Below, piece after piece: positions 6,926 to 10,630 of a DNA stretch of 10,630 bases. The notes beneath the pieces were generated by a model that worked only from the letters and a program-made list of their open reading frames with translations, searched no databases and was not told the DNA's origin. Source of the DNA: Tannerellaceae bacterium. Lineage in GTDB: Bacteria > Bacteroidota > Bacteroidia > Bacteroidales > Tannerellaceae. Location of the stretch: contig JAITHO010000081.1 in the NCBI GenBank assembly GCA_031279915.1, positions 1 through 10,630 on the forward strand. Direction: 5' to 3'. The translations under genes and the position numbers were made by a program. Every line of letters begins with the position of its first letter. Positions within the stretch are counted from its first letter, which is position 1.

Positions 6926-7804
6926 ATGAATAGACGTTTATACTATTGGCTGGGGGCATCCCGCCCATTTACCCTGCCTGCCTCGATCAGTCCGACGCTG
7001 ATAGGCTCTGCGCTTGCACTGCGCGATAATTGTTTCCGACCGCTGCCGGCCATCCTTTGCCTGCTGATAGCGATGTCGGCCCAGATCGCAAGCAACTTTG
7101 GCAACGATTATTTCGATTACCGTAAAGGATCCGACACGTCGGCCCGTCTGGGCCCTCCGCGAGCCGTAGCAAGCGGATGGATCACTCCCCGAGCCATGCT
7201 TCGGGCAACGATCATTACGATCCTGATCTCCTGCCTTTGCGGGCTATGGCTTGTGGCCCTGTCAGATCTCAGGCTGATACTGCTCGGAGTAGCCATCATC
7301 GCAGCCGTGTTCGCCTATTCGGCTGGGCCGTGGCCATTGTCGCGCAACGGGCTCGGCGATCTTTGCGTTCTGGTATTCTATGGCATCGTTCCCGTATGCT
7401 TCACTTATTATGTGCAGGCGATGAGGTTCGGTACGACAGCTCTGTTTCTGGGCACGGCCATCGGCCTCCTGTCGGTCAATATCCTCGTTGTGAATAACTG
7501 CCGCGACTACGATGAAGACTTCCAATCCGGCAAGCGCACCACGATAGTGATCTTCGGTCAGCGCTTCGGACGGCTGTTCTACCTCTTCAACAACCTTGCG
7601 GCCATGTTCCTCCTTTTGCCCATGCTTCTTTCGTCATCGCTCTACTTCATTTTGCCATATATAATAGTAGGAGCGGTGCAGATGCATAGCTGGCGAAAGC
7701 TATGCAAGCTCAGCGGCAAGGATCTCATTCCTCTTCTGGCCCAAACCTCCCGCAATCTGTTGCTGTATACCATCCTCGCCGCCGGAATGGCCATTGCGCA
7801 ATAG
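6926..7804 (+). CDS. menA: 1,4-dihydroxy-2-naphthoate polyprenyltransferase (UbiA family)
   Basis: An integral membrane prenyltransferase that joins a polyprenyl chain to dihydroxynaphthoate to give demethylmenaquinone, the membrane-bound step of menaquinone synthesis. The chosen protein has 292 residues, standard for MenA, and begins with the typical phrase YYWLGASRPFTLPAS (6-20). The first Asp-rich Mg-diphosphate motif is NFGNDYFDYRKGSD (57-70). The second is NNCRDYDEDFQSGKRT (190-205), which includes the MenA-type NNxRDxxxDxxxGKRT pattern. About eight or nine hydrophobic helices are visible. The second motif distinguishes it from UbiA and haem O synthase. The ATG at 6926 is preferred over 6848 because the promoter lies between them. 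It appears monocistronic; a structured intergenic region follows. Confidence 0.93.
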   Translation: MNRRLYYWLGASRPFTLPASISPTLIGSALALRDNCFRPLPAILCLLIAMSAQIASNFGNDYFDYRKGSDTSARLGPPRAVASGWITPRAMLRATIITILISCLCGLWLVALSDLRLILLGVAIIAAVFAYSAGPWPLSRNGLGDLCVLVFYGIVPVCFTYYVQAMRFGTTALFLGTAIGLLSVNILVVNNCRDYDEDFQSGKRTTIVIFGQRFGRLFYLFNNLAAMFLLLPMLLSSSLYFILPYIIVGAVQMHSWRKLCKLSGKDLIPLLAQTSRNLLLYTILAAGMAIAQ

Positions 7805-7869
7805 GTATCTCCCCTCCCTCCATCCCCCCTGAACCTCTTAACACCATAGCGGTAATCTCCCAAAAACAG

Positions 7870-7904
7870 ATTCGGCACAACACCATAGCGTTATTATGCC
7901 GAAT
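7870..7904 (+). other. Hairpin ATTCGGCA/TGCCGAAT after menA
   Basis: An 8 bp stem (7870-7877 with 7897-7904) and a 19-base loop lie 65 bases downstream of the menA stop. No T-run follows, so it is not a classical terminator by itself. Its right arm TGCCGAA can pair instead with TTCGGCA at 8024-8030, making the two folds mutually exclusive. Confidence 0.5.
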
Positions 7905-8030
7905 AAACGGTTTGGAACCAGGCACAGCCCGTCTTTGCCCCAAAATCGCCCATTTTCGCCTCAAACACACTGTGAAGTGGCTCCGAAAAATCTGGATGGG
8001 GACAGCGACAGGCTGTGTTTGTGTTCGGCA
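7897..8030 (+). ncRNA. Nested imperfect hairpin, possible structured RNA
   Basis: Five nested complementary blocks define one long fold: TGCCGAA 7897-7903 with TTCGGCA 8024-8030; CACAGCC 7923-7929 with GGCTGTG 8011-8017; CCCCA 7938-7942 with TGGGG 7997-8001; ATTTTCG 7952-7958 with CGAAAAT within 7984-7991; and an apex CACT 7968-7971 with AGTG 7976-7979 closing a GTGA loop of GNRA type. A T7 tract follows at 8033-8039. It could be a menA 3' UTR structure, a small RNA, or the remains of an inverted-repeat element. No promoter for a separate RNA is evident. Confidence 0.35.
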
Positions 8031-8039
8031 GCTTTTTTT
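8010..8039 (+). terminator. Candidate Rho-independent terminator
   Basis: A short stem AGGCTGT (8010-8016) with GCAGCTT (8028-8034), allowing two G-U pairs, is followed by a run of seven T (8033-8039). It would end transcripts from menA or from the structured region before the tsaC promoter. The stem is modest, and it competes with the longer nested fold. Confidence 0.55.
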
Positions 8040-8088
8040 GTGAACAACGATATGGTGTCATGACTGAGAAAAAAGTTTTGTGACTAGC

Positions 8089-8120
8089 TTTTCCGCCATA
8101 CCTTAATTCTTTTATCTTTG
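8089..8120 (+). promoter_or_regulatory. Promoter of the tsaC operon
   Basis: TATCTTTG at 8113-8120 matches the -7 consensus TAnnTTTG exactly. TTTT at 8089-8092, 20 bp upstream, is a weak -33 box. Transcription would start near 8126, giving a leader of about 20 bases before the ATG at 8148. Confidence 0.65.
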
Positions 8121-8147
8121 CTTTCGGTTAAAAATTGATATATAGAT

Positions 8148-8726
8148 ATGAAAATGACAGAAGAAATTAACACAGCATGCAACATTATGCATGAAGGCGG
8201 TTTGATCCTGTTCCCCTCCGATACGATTTGGGGTTTAGGCTGCGATGCTACGAGCGAGGCAGCCGTGGAGCGCATCTTTGCTATTAAGAGGAGGAACGAT
8301 CGCAGTCCGTTATTAGCCATCGTTGGCAGCCTGGAGCAGTTATGCGAGTATGTGGGCATGCCGTCTGACGAAGTTTTGCGCTTCATGGAATCGTTTAGCA
8401 CTCCGCTAACCATCGTTTATCCTCGCGCGCGTCATCTTGCGCGCAATCTGCTGGCTTCGAACGGAAGTATTGGCATTCGTTTGACGAAGGATCCGTTTGT
8501 GAAGCAACTCTGCCTAACGTTTGGCAAGCCCATAGTGGGTACGTCGGCCAATGTAAGCGGTCAGCCGGCTCCGCAGTTGTTCAATGAAATATCGCAGGAG
8601 ATTTTGTCGGGTGTGGATTATGCCTTCGAATATCGTCGCTTATCGCCTCCCATGCTGTATCCGATGCTGCCATCCTCGGTTGTTCGGATTAGCGCCGACG
8701 GCAGGTATATAGAGTTTGTACGATGA
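8148..8726 (+). CDS. tsaC: L-threonylcarbamoyladenylate synthase
   Basis: A cytoplasmic YrdC/Sua5-family enzyme that makes threonylcarbamoyl-AMP from threonine, bicarbonate and ATP, the first step of the tRNA t6A37 modification. The 192-residue length corresponds to the single-domain TsaC form without the C-terminal Sua5 domain. Signatures are PSDTIWGLGCDA (23-34), KRRNDRSPLLAI (47-58), IGIRLTKD (108-115) and VGTSANVSG (130-138), all in the usual order, and the protein ends with SSVVRISADG (176-185). The ATG at 8148 is used; a second ATG at 8154 is an alternative start. It is the first gene of an apparent three-gene operon, and its stop overlaps the next start as ATGA. Confidence 0.93.
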   Translation: MKMTEEINTACNIMHEGGLILFPSDTIWGLGCDATSEAAVERIFAIKRRNDRSPLLAIVGSLEQLCEYVGMPSDEVLRFMESFSTPLTIVYPRARHLARNLLASNGSIGIRLTKDPFVKQLCLTFGKPIVGTSANVSGQPAPQLFNEISQEILSGVDYAFEYRRLSPPMLYPMLPSSVVRISADGRYIEFVR

Positions 8727-10090
8727 GCGACAGCCGTCGGCAAAGGTTGAAGTATTTCGGCGCCGATTTTCTATCGGCCTCTTTAGCTTGGATGCTCTTC
8801 AACGTGCTGCGGTACTACGAGCTGGCTTTTTACCTTGGCTTCGGGCAGCTTTCGGATTATATGACTTATAGGGTGGTGTGGGAGGTGCAGCTTTGCATTC
8901 CTTTCTTTTGGATGGGGTTATACTACTTTTCGGGCTATTATAATCGGGTTTTCGGCAAGTCGGGGATGGAGGATTTTTTCACGACGCTGCTGTCGGTGTC
9001 CTTAGGGTCGGTCGTACTCTTCTTCCTCATCGTTTTGAACGATATACCGCACTCCTTTGAGGTGTACTATCGGTTTTTCTTCTTTCTGTTTGGGATGCAG
9101 TTTTGTCTCGCGTATGCTTTCCGGGCGGTGGTTACGGCTGGTGGTAGGCGTAGGGTTCGTCGGGGGGAGTGGGTAGTGCGCACGCTTATCATCGGAGGTG
9201 GCGAAACGGTTGAGGGTATATGCCGTCGCCTCTCCGCAACAGGCTACCGGGTGCAGGCCTGCCTCGGCGAAGATGAGATCGACAGCCGTTTGAGCTCCAT
9301 CTTGTCTGGCGAGCAGATCGATGAGATTATCGTGGCTGCAGACTCTACCGACTACGACCGCCTTCCGTCTCTGCTGTACTCTCTCTACGAATGCAAGTGC
9401 CCGCTCAAGATTGTTGCGAGCAAACCTGGCGGACCTCTTTCGCGCGCTCGATTGACTAACATCCGAGGTTTGCCCTTGGTTGACGTCACCGACAATAACT
9501 TCTCCGAGGCCGGCAAGAACATTAAGCTCTGGATGGATAAAATAGTAGCGTCGCTGGCCATGGTTCTTCTCCTTCCATTATATATATATATAATGTATAG
9601 GGTGAGGAGGGATTCTCCGGGGCCGATGATATTCCGTCAGGAGCGCACGGGCTATCGCGGAAAGCCATTCATGATGTATAAGTTCCGAACTATGTTCGTT
9701 GACGCCGAAGAGAATGGCCCTCTGCTTGCCTCCGACAATGATGCCCGTGTGACGCCCTTCGGACGGCTCATGCGCAAGTACCGTCTCGACGAGTTACCTC
9801 AATTCTGGAACGTGATTCGCGGAGATATGTCGCTGGTGGGCCCCCGTCCGGAGCGCAAGTTCTTCATCGACCAGATCGTCGAGCGAGCTCCATGGTACTA
9901 CCTCCTCCATAACGTTCGGCCCGGAATAACCTCGCTCGGCATGGTCAAGTACGGATATGCCAGCAACGTTGATCAGATGCTCGAACGCCTTGAGTACGAC
10001 ATGCTGTACTACGAGAACATGTCGCTCGCCTTCGATCTCACCATACTTGCCTACACGCTGCGCACAGTTTTCACCGGCAAAGGCGTATGA
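8723..10090 (+). CDS. Polyprenyl-phosphate hexose-1-phosphate transferase (WbaP/WcaJ type)
   Basis: An inner-membrane initiating enzyme that moves a sugar-1-phosphate from a nucleotide sugar to undecaprenyl phosphate, starting a surface polysaccharide or glycan repeat. The 455-residue length fits the long bacterial_transf subfamily. Visible parts: four N-terminal helices (about 12-30, 52-70, 86-106, 115-137); a Rossmann-like domain starting at TLIIGGGETVEG (154-165); a membrane anchor (270-291); and the catalytic domain with SPGPMIFRQERTG (298-310), MMYKFRTM (317-324), the catalytic Asp356-Glu357 in RLDELPQFWNV, and GDMSLVGPRPE (367-377). Sugar specificity cannot be read from sequence. The ATG overlaps the tsaC stop by 4 bp, implying translational coupling. 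No other glycan genes are in view, so it may serve a general capsule or protein glycosylation pathway located elsewhere. Confidence 0.92.
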   Translation: MSDSRRQRLKYFGADFLSASLAWMLFNVLRYYELAFYLGFGQLSDYMTYRVVWEVQLCIPFFWMGLYYFSGYYNRVFGKSGMEDFFTTLLSVSLGSVVLFFLIVLNDIPHSFEVYYRFFFFLFGMQFCLAYAFRAVVTAGGRRRVRRGEWVVRTLIIGGGETVEGICRRLSATGYRVQACLGEDEIDSRLSSILSGEQIDEIIVAADSTDYDRLPSLLYSLYECKCPLKIVASKPGGPLSRARLTNIRGLPLVDVTDNNFSEAGKNIKLWMDKIVASLAMVLLLPLYIYIMYRVRRDSPGPMIFRQERTGYRGKPFMMYKFRTMFVDAEENGPLLASDNDARVTPFGRLMRKYRLDELPQFWNVIRGDMSLVGPRPERKFFIDQIVERAPWYYLLHNVRPGITSLGMVKYGYASNVDQMLERLEYDMLYYENMSLAFDLTILAYTLRTVFTGKGV

Positions 10091-10136
10091 AGGCAAGGCA
10101 CATACCAAGTTTTATTCACTCAATCTTCATTTAACT

Positions 10137-10630
10137 ATGTCATACTTCTACCGATTTCTGCGCTGGCGCGAAGAGCATGTACAAGAGAAGAACTTCGTAT
10201 TGTTCGTAAGTTTTTTGGTTGGAATATGTTCGGCGGCGGCTGCAATTGCTCTCAAGCAGATGATCCATATCGTGCAATCGCTTCTGACGCGCAACATGGA
10301 CGTCGTTGGAGCCAACTATCTCTATCTCCTCTATCCGGTTCTGGGAATCCTGTTGGCGGGATTGTTCGTTCGCTTCATAGTGCGCGACGATATAAGCCAT
10401 GGCGTTACCAAAATACTTCACGCCATATCGCAGCGGAAGAGCCGCATCAAGCCCCACAATATGTGGAGCTCCCTCGTTGCCAGCTCGCTCACGATCGGGC
10501 TGGGAGGATCCGTGGGCGCGGAGGCTCCGATTGTCCTCACCGGAGCTGCAATGGGATCCAACCTCGGACGGCTTTTCCGTTTGGATCAGAAGAACCTCAT
10601 GCTCCTGGTTGGATGCGGAGCCGCCGGAGC
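10137..10630 (+). CDS. ClC-family chloride channel or transporter (N-terminal part)
   Basis: Hand translation from the ATG at 10137 gives 164 full codons with no stop before the window edge. The start MSYFYRFLRWREEHVQEKNF is a short cytoplasmic helix, followed by hydrophobic segments at about 20-42 and 58-82. The ClC hallmark is GLGGSVGAEAPIVLTGAAMGSNLGR (121-145; given as two parts, GLGGSVGAEAP and IVLTGAAMGSNLGR). It corresponds to the GREGP motif, so Glu129 would be the gating/proton glutamate. The full family protein is about 420-600 residues, so most of it lies outside. ClC proteins carry chloride, often with proton exchange, across the inner membrane. It is 46 bases after the sugar transferase with no terminator between, so it is probably the third gene of the tsaC operon. 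Confidence 0.9.
   Translation, partial: MSYFYRFLRWREEHVQEKNFVLFVSFLVGICSAAAAIALKQMIHIVQSLLTRNMDVVGANYLYLLYPVLGILLAGLFVRFIVRDDISHGVTKILHAISQRKSRIKPHNMWSSLVASSLTIGLGGSVGAEAPIVLTGAAMGSNLGRLFRLDQKNLMLLVGCGAAG

Noticed and set aside
7808..7830. C-rich tract that could form a G-quadruplex on the minus strand
   Set aside because: It has fewer than four separate runs of three or more G, so only a weak two-layer structure is possible.

Overview
This 10.6 kb window looks like chromosomal DNA from a member of the Bacteroidota, most likely Bacteroidales. Four things point there: promoter words of the TAnnTTTG type in front of several genes, a eukaryote-like hexokinase of the Bacteroides type, a fused ResB-CcsA cytochrome c maturation protein, and a protein resembling the Bacteroidales DUF6261 family. 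Genes are moderately GC-rich, while one intergenic block is extremely AT-rich. I cannot name the species.

Layout: (1) 1-1551, minus: an FtsX/MacB-type ABC transporter permease whose C-terminus lies beyond the left edge. (2) 1552-2303: a 750 bp gene-free region holding a 175 bp inverted-repeat element (1720-1894) and, directly after it, nine copies of a 41-42 bp AT-rich tandem unit (1896-2269), each carrying a 17 bp dyad AATACAT-N3-ATGTATT. The array runs into the promoter of (3) 2304-3251, plus: a DUF6261-like protein. Its 3' end overlaps by 59 bp the convergent gene (4) 3193-5496, minus: a fused ResB-CcsA haem handling protein (cytochrome c maturation system II). (5) 5618-6823, minus: hexokinase, ending in a Rho-independent terminator. 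(6) 6926-7804, plus: MenA, divergent from hexokinase, with overlapping back-to-back promoters. (7) 7805-8147: a 343 bp gap with nested inverted repeats, a T7 terminator and the promoter of the last operon. (8) 8148 to the right edge, plus: tsaC, a polyprenyl-phosphate sugar-1-phosphate transferase (4 bp overlap with tsaC) and a ClC-type chloride channel/transporter cut by the edge.

Most genes are housekeeping: sugar phosphorylation, menaquinone synthesis, cytochrome c maturation and tRNA t6A synthesis. MenA and ResB-CcsA both serve anaerobic or microaerobic electron transport, though they are separately transcribed. The most unusual DNA is the 1720-2269 block, a long hairpin element abutting a helically phased array of dyads upstream of the DUF6261-like gene. 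The second candidate is the structured 7870-8039 segment.
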